64,000 bases of DNA from Meghimatium bilineatum (GCA_034231615.1 CM067317.1:19365379-19429378); one strand, 5' to 3'; shown: positions 1 to 14,565, numbered from the stretch's first letter. Numbers and translations: made by a program. The notes: generated from the letters alone by a model not told the origin.

Positions 1-1300
1 TCCATGGAATGACCTTTCAATTATATATGATTATCTCTCATTCCAAATTGCCAGATCTATCAAATTCTTCCCTCAGAGTTCGTTCTCAGGCTATTTGCAG
101 TCTACAATTCATATATGTCCAATGAACAGAATACGTTGAATTACGGCTTAATGTTTAGTTGTTGTATCGGCGCATTTCGACTTGACACAGTTGAAAAACA
201 TGGCGTTTTGGTCAGTTTTAAATATGGGGGAAACAGCCAACTCCACACACAAACTACTGTAGTCGTCCTTTTACAAAATGCGAAGCAGATCACGCTATTT
301 GAACCAAGGCAACATCTCCCCAACAGGAAAAGGTCTTCATTTTCTTACAGAAACACGTGTCACAATATATTCTGACAACATATATACTAAAAACCCGGCC
401 CCAGAAGACATCTCTGAAAGTGGAGCTGTGTATCTCCTGTGTGATCCTGTTAAACAACTGAATTTATGGAGCATGACCTCTTGTGTGCATATACTTCTGT
501 ACATGGGAAACTGATTGTAGTAGAATGAAATATGATAATGGTTTATATAGACATGATTAAACTGCTTTACGAGAGCCTTCTTGGTACTATTCTGCGATTG
601 ATCGCACATCTATGCTGTAATTGGTGAATTCGGTAATTCTCCGGGCTGAATGGGGAAGCATGTAAAACCAGTGATCCACTGGTAATGCACTGAGGAACAT
701 TAATCACACACAATATTCGACATGTGTTGCGTGACTATGAGCACAAATTGATTTGTTTAAAGTGTAAAAATGTAGATTTTTAATCAGTGGACGAAGTGCC
801 ATGGTTGCTCTTCTTATACCTTCTTTATCAAACTCCTGAATGTAACAGAATGTAGTCCAGATAGCTGAATATGTTGTCTTAGAATTTACGTTACAGTTTG
901 ACTGCAATATCTGTGCCTTTCGAACTGAAACATGTGACGTGTGTTTGCGTTTTGGGTCACTTTGACGTACGTGATAAAACAACCACGGCCATCCCTAAAC
1001 ATTCTTGGTCGTTGGGAACACAAAAGATCTTGGGTCAATCCTGCAGTGGTAAAATCTCCCCCCCCCCCTTTGTACCCACACCCATTCACTTATCTACAGG
1101 CTTGGATTATTATAGTTATGATGAAGTTGATTGTTGTGTTGATGGTGAAGACGATGGCGCATATATGTTATTTTAAAAAAAGATATCAATCTGCCTAGAA
1201 ACTTTATTTATTTTGATCATAAATTATACAGACTGTCAAATCTAAGATGGCAGACACCGCACCTTCCAAAATGATAATAACTTCATCTTCAATGTCACAG
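1..1300. other. no gene recognised
   Basis: Upstream of the first EGF exon. Short open frames exist, but none has splice signals, a signal peptide or similarity I recognise. A C11 run lies near 1060. The missing 5' exons of the EGF-like gene are expected upstream of or within this stretch. Confidence 0.5.
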
Positions 1301-1458
1301 GTAAAAATTGTGAAACTTCTCTCTCGAAGAAAGATCCATGCAGTGATAAACCTTGCTCACCACATGGTGTTTGTGAGATAGTTAACGGACAATTCGTCTG
1401 TGAGTGCCTTCCTGACTACCATGGACCTAGATGTGACGCAGAAGACCCTGAAATTAGC
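1301..1458 (+). CDS. exon: EGF-like domain
   Basis: The acceptor follows TTCAATGTCACAG and the donor is AGC|GTGAGT. It is read in phase 1. It encodes the C-terminal Cys of a preceding EGF domain, then a full domain with the C-x4-C-x5-C-x8-C-x-C-x8-C pattern and the usual aromatic and Gly near the last Cys (DYHGPRC). It ends in phase 0. Codon use and splice signals contrast with the repeats around it. Confidence 0.85.
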
Positions 1459-4400
1459 GTGAGTACATTATTACAATTTCTTGTATATAGTATGGATTGT
1501 TCTGGTAGTTCTGATGCTGCCGATCATCGTGTTGTATAAAAGGGCTCTTGATCTTCTCAGTCAATAACAAAAAGCTATCCATGGATCAAGAAATAAGCAC
1601 CATGATTGGAAAGGCATCAACAAAAATACACAGAATACAAAAAGGGTCTGAGAAACATAAAATTAACTATATGAACTAAACTCCCGTTTACCAGGTTTGT
1701 ATCTATCAGCATCCTTCAATACGACAGTGAAACATGGTTAACCTATACGAACAAGGAGGAACGACAAAATAATTATGAAATTCAATGCCTACGTAAAATT
1801 TTCGGAATTATGTTTCATGTCAAAGTCTCTAACGCCGATATTTTTGAAATAACAGGCAATAACCACAGAATTGTCTATTCTCAGTCTGCGTAGACTCAGA
1901 CGGCGGAAACACAGTAGGAGGATGAAAGATGGCGAAATGCCGAATATTCTCCTCTATTGGAAAATTAAAGTCTGGGAAAGTATCTCAGTGTCGATCTCTA
2001 CTTCTGTACTGATGTGTGCTAACGCCAATATCCATGCTACAGGTATTGGTACGGAATCATGGAAACAGGATGTCAGGGATCGTGTTATTTAAAAGGGTAA
2101 GATCAGGAACGATGTAAAGACAATGGAGAAAGCTATAACTGATAGCTAAATAGCTGCAGTTCTAAGAAAGCACGCAATATCACATAATGATTCAAGTGAG
2201 CCTATGATTCCTTGTACATACTGTGGAAAATTCTTTGTGGCACAGATTGATTTTTGAGTCACATCCATCATCGCCATGGATTGTAGAGGCATTACTTATA
2301 ACACAACAATAATATTATTGTCTAGAAAAACAAAACGAAGACATACCAGCAGCAGAGTTCCTTAAGATTATATCCGACTCGTCGTGCATCGACACTACAC
2401 ACACTACTACTAACGTTGCACCACAATATAATGCTCCTCGCACACTTGTTACCAGTTATAATAGCACTAAGACACTGTAAAAACCGTGATATATAGTCTA
2501 TTAGAGGCATTGATGAAAGTGAGTAATAGTTTCAGCAAAGTAAAAGTACAGTGGATTCCAGCCCATCGAAACATACATGGGAATAGGAAGCAGATAAACT
2601 GGCTAAAGAAGTCGGAAGCAAATGAAAAATTGAGAAAAGCTCCTCATATGATGCAATAGTGATGCTAATAAAACACAACTACAGATGGAAAAAGCTAACA
2701 GTACATCCAAATCATTCTTTGAGAGATACGTATGTTCACTGCCAAGAAGATTCATTCATTCATTTTCCTTTTGCGCTGAAGTTAGCGCATAGGACAGAGG
2801 TCAGATCTCTCCAATTCTGTCTGTTCAAAGCTAATCTTTGCAGGTCTTGAATAGTATGAATATTGGTTGTTTTACTTTCTCTAAGTATTGTTCTTCTGAG
2901 TGTTTCTTTTGGTCTACACCTTTCTCTTTTGCCTGTAGGTATCCATTCAAGAGATTGGGGGTGTATTCTGTTGGTGTCTGCGCGTAGGACATCGTTTTCT
3001 GATAACATCTGTGATGAAATATTGATGTGTCTCTTCTCTGATTTTATTATTTGATTTGAATTCACTCCAATGGGTGTTAGTTATCCTACGAAGACATTTG
3101 TTCTCGAAACTCAGTAATTTCTTTTCTGAAGATAAAGAGCTTTTCCAGCTCTCACATCCACATATGATAGCACCGGAATAACGCAGGAATTAAATAAGCG
3201 CATTTTGTGCGTGTGCTGATTGACTTTGACTTCCAGATATCAGACAGTCTGTTAAATGCACTTGATGCTAGGACAATGCGAGTTGTAATTTCTGTCATGA
3301 CATCACCGTCGAGTGTTAATTTGCTTCCTAGATAGGAGAATTTCTGTACTTTTTCAAGTTGTTGTTCATTTAAAGTAATTTCGTTAGGTGAAGTCCATAA
3401 TTTTTGTTTTTGATGAATTGATTTGGAGACCTATTTGTCCTGCAATGAGTTTTAATCTATCAGTTTTTGTTTGTGCATCTTGATTGTTTTCACTCAATAG
3501 TGCAAGATCATCGGCAAAATCCAGGTCTTCTAATATTGTTTTCTTTATCCATTTGATTCCTAAATTTGTGTTGTATGTGCTTTTTCTCATAGCCCAGTCA
3601 ATTGCGATATTGAATAGTAATGGTGGCATAGGGCAGCCTTGTTTAACACCAGTAATCACAGGGAACCATTCTGAATTGCCTTTTTCTGTTCTAACACATC
3701 ATTTTGAGTTGGTATAGAATGATTTTGTCACATTAATATATTTATTTTGGAATCCGTATGGTTTTTAAAATTTCCCAAAGCGATGGTCGATGGATGCTTC
3801 CGAAAATCAACGAAGTTTATTATGAGATTAGATCTAAATTATAGACATTCTATTATTGTTCTAAGAGTGAATATATGGTCGAGGCAGGAACGACCTGGTT
3901 TAAAGCCTGACTGCTCTTCTCTAAGTCTTTTGTCTAAGGATGACTTTAGAAGATACCAAGAAGATACCAGGCTAAATATTCCGACTTAGAACTGGCTCTT
4001 GCAGACTGAACTATCCCAGGTACAATATGCTGAAACTTTACCAGACATACATGTGTCCATGTGGAGAATACATGCAGACAGTAGAACATGTGCTCCAGGA
4101 CTGCCATCTTCATGAAAGAAGTAAAGCAGAGATGTGGCTCTATTCATTCAACCTAAAAGAAAAATTGTATGGTGCGGAGGCAAGCTCGAGACAGACCGCA
4201 CCTTTATGAGAGAGATAACTATGTTAGTATGAGTTGATAAAAAAGAACAAGAAGACTGTCCATCACTTCATGATGTCAAACTGTTCAGATGATGATAGAC
4301 ACTGATAATAATGATGATGATAATAATGATAACAACGAAAGTGATATGATGATGATGATAATAATAATAATGACCGCAATGATAATAGTTTCATAGTATT

Positions 4401-7400
4401 GATGATTGTGTTGTCGTGACGATAACAATGATGATAGTGACAATGACAATTAGGATGATACTGATGGCGAGGATAATGATGAATTTGCTGATAATTCTGA
4501 TGATGATTCTGACGACAACGACGATGATAATAACGATCGTGATGATGATGATGATGGCGATGATGAAAGAATAATTAAATTAATAGCTATAGTAGTTGAA
4601 ATTTATCACACTAGTTCTTCACATATCTATAAATTCATCACTTCATAACACATAACCTGTCATGGGTCGTAGGGGTACTAGTTTGGGTGCATCCACAAAA
4701 GTTTTCAATGCAACGGAGACGGCTTAGTAACACAAGAAACAGGTGTGGCTGAGGTTTCGTGGCTTACCGAAATGGTAAGAAATTAACTGAGAAGTCAGCT
4801 GCGTACCCCAATACAACATCTAGTATGAGACAGAGGCGGTGACATAGGCGGTTACAGCAGCTCTCACTTGGTTGGCGAGGCAATCACGAACATACTCAGT
4901 GATTCTATAGGACTCTCAAAGTATACTACGCAAGATAGAAAACTGTATGATCAGAACTGAATTGGTCACTCTTCTCAACAACAGACAGAATATTACATGA
5001 ATCTACAGTCCAGGTTATGTTGGAATTAGGGGAAACGAAAGAGCCGATATGTTGGCTAGTAAAGCGTTGATGAATGGCATTGAGATAAGAAGAAGAGACA
5101 TGATTAAATTGATTAAAGCAGTCATACCATACGAGAAGACGAGGAGGAGGGCGAATGAGACAATGTAGATTATTCAGAGAATGGTAGAAATGGGAGGGAC
5201 TAGAGACGATGGGAGAAAGTGCTCCCTCTCCGGATAGATCAGGGCAATCAGAAACTGACTGGGACACTAAGCTTATGCACTTTTAGATGGCTGACAGACG
5301 GCTAGCAGAGCATATATGGGAATGTCCCCAGTACTGTGACGCTTGTTCTTATTCAAACAGTCCTCCAACAATTACCTTCTTCAACCATGTGGATGAGCTA
5401 GAAAAAATACAGATATGTCTAGTCCATGATGTCTGTCCTGATTTTCCTTGGGAGACTGCGTCTTTCAGCTTAAACTGTTCACTGTAGTATCATTGTTCTT
5501 CTTCAGGAAATTATATCGGCATGTATGCCCAAACCATCAAGGTTTCGTTGTTTATATACAAATAAACAAAATATTGATTATAATTTCTCAAAGAAAACTA
5601 TATCCTGCAGTAATCATAGCTTTTGTTTTTTCTCACCCAGATAGTCACAATGACGCCACCCGCTGAGGAAACGTCATGGATTATCAGGAACATTCTGATC
5701 ACAATGTTATTCTTCGTGTTATTGTTTGTTGTTATATTGCTCTTTCTGTGTTGTCACTGCTACAGAGTGTGGAGTCGTCGGTCACATATTCAAAACATTC
5801 AGGCAAATATTGATATTTGTACATTTGTATGTGCGTGTGTGTGAACGTGCGTGTGTATCAGTGCCGTAGATACATCCTTAGTATAGGAGAGGGGAATTTT
5901 GATATAAACAAAGAATTTCCTTCCTATTCGTCAGAATTAGGTGAACTTTATTGGAAAATCGGTAAATGGGGAGCAATGGGTTAATTTCCGTGTGGCTGAA
6001 CTGAATTCTAAGTACTACTAGTCTAAAAGTATTCTTTTTTTTTTCAGTTTCAACGAACTGAACACACTAAACTCCCATTGTCTACGAGTTTTGTGTTCTT
6101 TATTTAACATTTACCCTCACGATTTTTTGTACTGCTATTAATTTGTATTAATGATACAAGATCTAAGCAGACGTTATGCTCTTTACTAATTTGCGGAGAT
6201 AAAATGCATGATACAAGAAGGTAAGCAGGAGTTGTACTCTTCATTAATTTGCTAGATCAGGAGTCGGCAACCTTTTGCTAGCTGTGCGCCAACTAAAGGT
6301 TTCAAATTATTCAGAGTGCCAACATCACATATCATTTTATACAAGTCGAGTCCAATATTCTTATTTTACCATATATTTTATTTTTATATTTTAATTAATT
6401 AATATATAGTGATATTCAATAATATGTAAAGTTGTAAACAACATTAAAAGAAATAGAGTTTCTTGAAAGATTTTTTAAAAAACCGTTTTATTATTAATGG
6501 GAGCCTTGCCATTAAAGCTCTCAAAGCGTTACTCGAAGATCGAATTAGCGCTAGCAGGCGCTTCGATGTTGTTTTTTTTTATCTCCGCGTCACGGAAGCT
6601 CAATGATATCAAAACTACAATGTCCTACACTACATGACAAGACATGCAGTGGTTGCGTCTGTCGGTCTCACCAATGGCTCACTAGACACACCACCCATGC
6701 AATAGAAAACCTTAGTGGATGACATGCCGTTATATTCAGGTTATCTTCTTAGAGAAGCTTCATGGCACGTCATCTATACAATTATGCTTTTATTTTGTTG
6801 AAATGTGTTTCATGTTTACCTGAATATATATTTATGCAACCTCTGTGGTTGGGAAGGAGCCAGAGTTGTACACTGCAGCACTAGGGAGGTGGAAACTAAC
6901 AGCACTGTTTTTCCTATGGCTGAAACCCATCATAGAGGCACAGTGACTCAGGACGTGACAATCCTTTTGGTTGCATGCCTAGAGCAATAGAGAAGTTCGG
7001 CATAACCAGTAGTCAATTGGCGGTGGGGAATTAGCACAGTGAGCCCTATCTTGGCTACAGTGGCTAGGAGCAGTGCATAGGTTGAAATCTACCTTCCTGG
7101 AGGTGTGATAGTTAATCTCTGGCTCTGTCCCGGAGTGAGCCCAAAATCCACAGTCTTCCCAGAAATATAATGCCATTTAATGGCATTAGGTCAAAGGGCA
7201 TTAGCCCATGGACCGCTGGATCAGCAGCCAACCAACCAACCAACACTACAAGATCTGTGAAAACAACTGTTATAACCACACCCATACATCACTAACACTC
7301 TTTATACAGACACGACACAGCTGATGAAGACATGCGCTACCATCACCTAGCACAGGGAAGAAGGAGTGAAAGCTTGCAACCAAGGGAATTTGATAATTAA

Positions 7401-10400
7401 GTAATTAGTAAGTAATCAAATTTGAAACTCGACATATGCTAAATATCTGGTTTGCTTATAATATTTGTTGCACACTTGTTGATTAGGAAGCCAGGAAAGC
7501 TATAGGAAGAGACCCAGGTCCCACAATTGGTTGGATAGACTTAAGCAACCAGCTATGCTACGACTTTTTCTGTTGGTGCTTCAAATGTAAGTCAAAATAT
7601 GAATCTATGATGTGTACTATTCTCATTTAAATATCAAAATAAACACTGAAATGTTTTTTAAAACGAAAATTGCAAAATTTTCTATGTTTTAATTAATTGT
7701 CTCTATAAAATACTCGACAACTTGAAATAGAAAAATTATTTCTTATACAATTATGTCATTACAAGTAAGGAAGGGAGTTCTTCGGAGATACATAACATCA
7801 CTTGTAACGTCTGAATGTGAATCTTGAATATCGATTCTAACATCTGAATGTGAATCTTGAATATATATTCTAACATCTGGATGTGAATCTTGAACATCTA
7901 TTCTAACATCTGGATGTGAATCTTGAACATCTATTTTAACATCTGGTTGTGAATCTTGAACATCGATTCTAACATCTGGTTGTGAATCTTGAACATCGAT
8001 TTTAACATCTGGTTGTGAATCTTGAACATCGATTCTAACATCTGGTTGTGAATCTTGAACATCGATTTTAACATCTGGTTGTGAATCTTGAACATCGATT
8101 CTAACATCTGAATGTTAATCTTAAGCAATAAATAAACTGGATAAAAGAAAATTGCGAGAAAAGTGCATAGAAAAAACCATAATGAAATGGACCTCGTAAA
8201 GAGTGGTACTGCCTATGATTACATCACAATGCAAAATTGTAATTGAAACGCCGGAAGGGGTTGAGAAAGGATTGAGAACGGTTGAAAAGTTGTGGATGGT
8301 TAATTTCATTGTACTCGGGTTACCACATACGTACACCGTCCATCTGATCAAAGCGGAACACTCCCTGTCGAGAGCATCATTCATCTGTTTACCACATACG
8401 CACACCGTCCAGCTGAACGAAGTGGCACAGTTCCTGTCGAGAGCATCATTCATTACATAAAATTCCGTATCTTCAAACGATAACCTATATGAATATCCCA
8501 AAGGAATATTCCCAAAATATCTACTCTGTAAAAAATTCGCAGTAGGAGAGATTCAAACTCGCAACCTCTTGAGCACCAAGAGAATGGCGTAATCATTACG
8601 CCAGGAAGGAGATGGCAGACTAATTGGAAAACTGAAGGGACAGACGAAACAAAACGAATGGATCTGATCGGGATGTACCAGTGACAGTAAATCGTGTTTC
8701 TCCGACGACCAGACCGGGTATGCTTGTGAGAACCGGTATATCCTACAATTGAGTACCCGATTAAAAGAAAAATTGATACCGATTATTTCTACTTATATAC
8801 ATCTTATTGTGTTCTATAAATTTTCCATTCGTTTTATATTGTCCATGTATTTTCAAGTTTCGAACTACCATTTATTATCTTGTCCTGTGCTATGATGTAC
8901 TATTGATAAATGCCTTTTGGTCGTAACGTCAGTTTGTATATGTTTTCTTGTGTTTTCATTGGATGTGCAATAGGCAAACTTAAATGTTTTTAATGTTAGA
9001 TTCTAATATTAGAGATTAAATGGTAACCAGAATAAATTAAACATATCTTTTAAAAATGTAATGCATTTCTTTCCTCATTGAAAATACGATTATATGTTTT
9101 GGTATACCCGAAATGTAAGGCTACACAATATCGTATGGAAATTAAAAAGGGAATTTAGTGGTCAAAACAAAAAAGTTTTAAGCTACAACATTACTTTTTG
9201 ACGACAAAATGTGTTAATATACAAAACTTGTTTCTGATGATACACAACCCAGTTACTGACCCATAATGATGACATGGAAAAATCCTTGATTTTCTTTGAT
9301 TCTTATAACCATACACATAATAAGTGAGAATGCTGTAAAACTGTATGAAACAGTCCTACTAAATATTGAAAGATTTATGTTTAGCTAACTGAGTGGTTTA
9401 GTGAACTGTTAACTATATTTCACGTATGATTTAGTCTCTTTTGTAAAATGTGAAAAACGTATTTCGTCACGTTCTCTTTTCCTATGTATTTTACAGCTCG
9501 CATCTTCTACTTATCTTTTACAACAATCTTTGCAGTGTATAGTGAACTGATTATTTATTTTTTAATTTGCTGTTCTTTACTTAGTTATTTACATAGTATG
9601 TAAATCTTTAATTTGACAATTTATCTGAATATTGTCACGACAGACAGGAAAAACCCACCGATACGAAGACGATACATTGATCCAAACACAAATATAAATG
9701 GTGTCATTGTCCCTATAAAAGAGTATAACAATTTGCTACTAAATGGTTGTAAGTATTTATTTGTTGTCCATCTGTGATTTGTTTTCTTCTTCTTCTTCAG
9801 GGTTCATTCTCAAACTCCTGTTGGATCTCTCTAGTAGCTGGACCATGATCCATTTTAGATTTCCAGCAGGATGTAGTCAAGAGAATGGAAATGCGTTGTG
9901 TCAACGTTTTATTTGCGCCAATGGCCCGACACATCCATCTTCAGCAAGTGATTTGTTTTCGGAAGACAAACTTCAAAATATTTACATAAAGGAATAGTAA
10001 AATGAGAAATCAAAAGTGTTTGAAGTATGAACCCATTGTTTATTTGTTTCGATCAAGAAGTACCCTCAGTGGAGTTCTTTTATCTGACTTTAAACCATTT
10101 ATTATGCCTGAACTAAGCAATCAGCGTAAAGTAGCCATGCAGTGGATACCATCGCATTGTGGAATACTTGGAAACGAGAAAACAGGTCGGTTGGCTAAGT
10201 TGGATCGTGCTGATGATCACTTTGGTTATATTCAAGCTGGCATATTTCTTCCAAGTGTCGTGTTTCTTCCTGTGACATGTTTCTTGCAGTGTCATGTTTC
10301 TTCCTGTGACATGTTTCTAGCAGTGTCATGTTTCTTCCTGTGACATGTTTCTTGCCGTGTCATGTTTCTTCCTGTGACATGCTTCTAGCAGTGTCATATT

Positions 10401-13400
10401 TCTTCCTGTGACATGTTACATGTTTCTATCAGTATCATGTTTCTTCCTGTGACATGTTTCTATCGGTATCATGTTTCTTCCTGTGACATGTTTCTTGCAG
10501 TGTCATGTTTCTTCCTGTGACACGTTTCTAGCAGTGTCATGTTTCTTCCTGTGACATGTTTCTTGCAGTGTCATGTTTCTTCCGCTGACATTTTCTTGCA
10601 GTGTTATATTTAAAATATGCTGTGTCCATGATAGATGTCTTGGACGGCTTCTTTTCTCTTTCCTGAAACTTTCTGTAAAAACGTTGCTCTTGTAATATGT
10701 TTTTATCTCGTATATTTCGTGTGTATATTTTGCTATATTCCTGCAATAGTTTGTATTTATGAGACTTTTAGTGATCTATATGCGCATATGGAAATTTAAA
10801 GGAGTCACCAGTGACCACCAGACAAACTGGTACGTAACAGCACACAATTGTAGATTATATGCCTATACAGTGAGGGTTTAATCTTATGAAAGGCCCACAT
10901 CACTTATGTAGGTAATCTCTCACTCTCTCTCTCTCTCACACTCTCACTCTCTCCGTAAAAAAGACCTATACTCAAAGCACTTGCACATCACTGAGGGCTG
11001 AAGTCTACTGGGTACGAAATAAGGATGTATATTAAAAAAAACCCCAGCCATTGAACAAAATGATGCACTGACTCTATTCCTCGTAATTCCTGGGAATCAA
11101 AAGAAAGCAATCGTGTATATTCTTATTATTACATCTTGCCGTTCTCTCTCATCTTCCATCAATCCTTGTTTTCTCATGTTAAATCTTCATCCGATAATTT
11201 GATGGTATTTGTCAAAGATGAACATACAGCTGAACTCATATTTGTCACAGATAACCATGCAGCTGAAATCATATTTGTCACAGATGACCATGCAGATGCA
11301 GTTGAAATCTAATTTGTTTAAGATGAACATGCAACTGAAATCACATTTGTCAAAGATGACCATGCAATTGAAATCACATTTATTAAAAATGATAATGCAA
11401 CTGAAATCATATTTACCTATTAATTTTCTCATTTCATGAGATTGTTCATTTTTATTGTTCTTTCGTGCTAGAACTCGCATTTATTATATTTCTTACGCTT
11501 AACGAGATTGTTAATTTATTACTCTTTCTCCTTCTGCTGTTTTCAGCCAGTTATACTTTAAAATAATGTTTAAATTATTTTTAGTATTAATAATTTAACA
11601 TTTCTAACATTGCTTAATGTCAATTTTTCTCTAAGCATTCTGTCTACGTAACAACATTGATAGATGGCTAAAATTACGCAGGCCCTATCATTACTGAGTG
11701 CATGGAGGTTTTCTATGGGCTGTGGAAATAAAAGCCGCTTTGACATAGCAGACGTCGCGACATGTACAGGAGGAATTTTGATTGTGCCTCCGAAAGAAAA
11801 CACCCTTTCCCTACCGTGGATTGAACCCGAGACCTCAATAGTCTGAGAACAGCGTTCTAACCACACGGCCATGCACATGTCCTATATCTCTTGAATTTTA
11901 CATCTCCGTTATAATTTCACGTTTACTTGTTAAATTAGTTCATAGAAAAGTATAGTAAATTACAAGTATCTTAATTTGTTATGATAGAATATTCACCATA
12001 TTTTTTTTTCCAATTACAGATGTGCCAGGATCGTGTAACGAACTAGGTAATATATGGTTGGCATAAATTGATTGTGTTTGATTGAAGGTGAAGAGAAGAT
12101 ATGTTTTGTGATAGAGAATTACATAAAGAGTGGTAGAGAATTAATAGAAAGAAACATAATACAGAGAGAAAATTATGAACATCTGCACAATTTGTATGCT
12201 ATGATTCGTGGGGGTTTGGAAGGAAATATATGAGTCCATCAAGCTGCCATTGAAGGAATTCTGTATTATGTGAGACACAAGAATAGTTGGTAATCTACGC
12301 GGTATGATGGGGGGGGGGGGGGCTGTCAATACACGACGTCAACAGCTTTCGTCAATTTTTGACTCCTCCACCCCCCCCCCTTGTCAAAAGATTGTCAGGA
12401 AATCAGAAACACCCCCTTCTTAATTATATCAAAAGTTTCTAACCAATCTCCCCCCCCCCTAAAAATATTGGCAGAGAAGTCAGAAATTTTTTATTTTTTT
12501 AAATTTTTTTTGTATTTATTTAAAATTCAAATAATTAATTGGTACTGTATATAACAAAATGTTTGGTATTAACTATTGTCAAACACCCCCCCCCCCCAAA
12601 TCTCCCGATTGTTGAGGTAATTTATGAACAGGTGTGAGTTTCAAAGAGACAGATACGGAACGTTATTTGCATACACGAACATACTCTTGGATACCTAGAA
12701 TTTTCTAAGAGGGATAGAAATTGTGTGTACCTACGGGGATAAATCTCCGCTGTAGGGAACAACCAAACGTACAACATGCATGAGGGATGAAACAACAAAG
12801 TTTTTTTTCTAGTTTTTAAAATTCCGTTTTCGAATTCCATAAGTAAAACATCTATGTTTGAGAACACGCTTCTAGTTATTTTCCGAAAGCATGTGGCAAG
12901 AAAAAGGAAAATACATGAAGCCATATTGCACCAGTCCTCAGAATAAATATGCGTAGAAGCTGAGTGTTTACGGTATTGCTGAACGTAACCGACAGAAGAA
13001 CGAATAAGCTGTTCTCCAGATCTGCTGATAAGCGTTTCTATACTTGAACAAGGCTCGGCGATGAGGAATGATTTCATTCATATCGCAGAGAAAAGAGGAC
13101 AATGACAGCCTAATTAAAGAAAATGACTTTTCTGACAACGAAACACTTCGTACGAGATAGACACAATCGACCAAAGTTCACTTTCCAGCCTGCCATTTCC
13201 ACACCAGTAATTGTTACCCATGGACATATTTTTGTCTGCAAAGTCCAAGGGCACAGTTAAGAATACACGCCAGGGATGAATGCAGGTACACACTCTTCGC
13301 CTGACATAAAATAGGAAAACTTACAGATTAGGAAATCCCACACGAATCAAAGAAATGATGTAAATGGATGTGCTAGGTCTATCTCAGGCAGTTTAAACCG

Positions 13401-14512
13401 TAACACATCGTATTTCATATTTCCTTGCTTAAATAACAAGAATATTCTCATTTGTGAGCGAATTAAAACAAATAAATGTATGTGCTGATGGCCCCAACTC
13501 ATGCAATCCTAATCGGTTACGATTTGTATTATTATATTATAGTAGTTATTGTATTATTATATTATATTAGTATACTATAATGCAGACTCAAATCGCTCTC
13601 GCCTCCAACGCCTTTAACAAACTCTCAAACATTTGTAGATCGAAGATCGCAAGTAAAAAATATCAAGCTGCGACTATTCAATGCAAGTGTGATTCCATCA
13701 TTGACATATGGATGTGAAAGTTGGAAATCTACCGCAATAATGGATAAGAAGTTTGTTGCCTTCGAGAATAGATGCCTCAGAAAAATCACAAATACTAATT
13801 GGAAAGACTTCAAATCAAACGACATACTAAGAGAGGAGACAAAACAAGAATACGTGACGAACATCATCAGAAAACGCCGCTGGACATATATCGACCACGT
13901 ACGAAGGAATGAAGGAAGACAGAATCCCACGACAAGCCTTCATGTGGACACCAGACGGGAAAAGAAAACTGGCAAGACCAAAAACAACGCTCAGAAGAAC
14001 ATTTATGAATGAATTAAAATCAACAGGCATAAATGCACAAAACCTGCAATCCCTAGCAACTGACCGACAGGCATGGAAAACTATGACATCCGCCCTATGT
14101 GTCAAACTTGGCAAAAGAGGAACTGACTGACTGATATTACAGTAGTACTGCTACTACCACTACTTTTACTATTACTACAACTACTACAACTACTATTACT
14201 ACCACTACTAGTAATATTGTTACTACTACTACTACTACTACTCAGGGCCGTAGATATGATCTCTTAAGGGGGGGGGGGTACATAAAGATGATCATTCGTC
14301 ATTCCAGTGTTTTCGGGTGAGCGATCGTCTAAAATATGACGACAAAAACAATAATCACTAAGGGAACGATTATTTGGAGTTTCACCTGACTATTGGCAAA
14401 GTTCCTAGTGCTAAAAGTCTTCTTCCTATTTGCTAAAGTGGCGTGTGGGAGGTGGAAATCACCCCCTCACCTATATAGGCCTGCAACGACTACTAGTATT
14501 AATAGTAGTATG

Positions 14513-14565
<53 letters not shown>

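Larger units (their letters stand above)
2520..4260 (+). mobile_element. RNase H-bearing non-LTR remnant (interrupted)
   Basis: The left part (2520-2741) encodes VQWIPAHRNIHGN, an RNase H motif, then KHNYRWKKLT. The right part (3966-4260) resumes with NIF/RLRTG-like codons and a CPCGEYMQTVEHVLQDC zinc-knuckle end with EKLYG, typical of the C-terminus of Jockey-like elements. The two parts are separated by a 1.2-kb insertion on the other strand. Confidence 0.75.

Noticed and set aside
115-609. Overlapping open frames of 60-90 codons near the left edge
   Set aside because: No signal peptide, EGF pattern or splice sites; could not be linked to the 1301 exon.
7931-8128. Open frame with an 11-residue repeat
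   Set aside because: By-product of a 33-bp minisatellite.
8121-8501. 126-codon minus-strand open frame
   Set aside because: Its repeated part comes from the 69-bp duplication; no domain recognised.
10245-10610. CRISPR-like appearance of regularly spaced repeats
   Set aside because: The units are contiguous and whole-unit similar with no unique spacers, in an animal genome; ordinary minisatellites. The same holds for the other arrays.
12622-13077. 151-codon minus-strand open frame
   Set aside because: No similarity recognised, no splice context, antisense in an intron; chance cannot be excluded.
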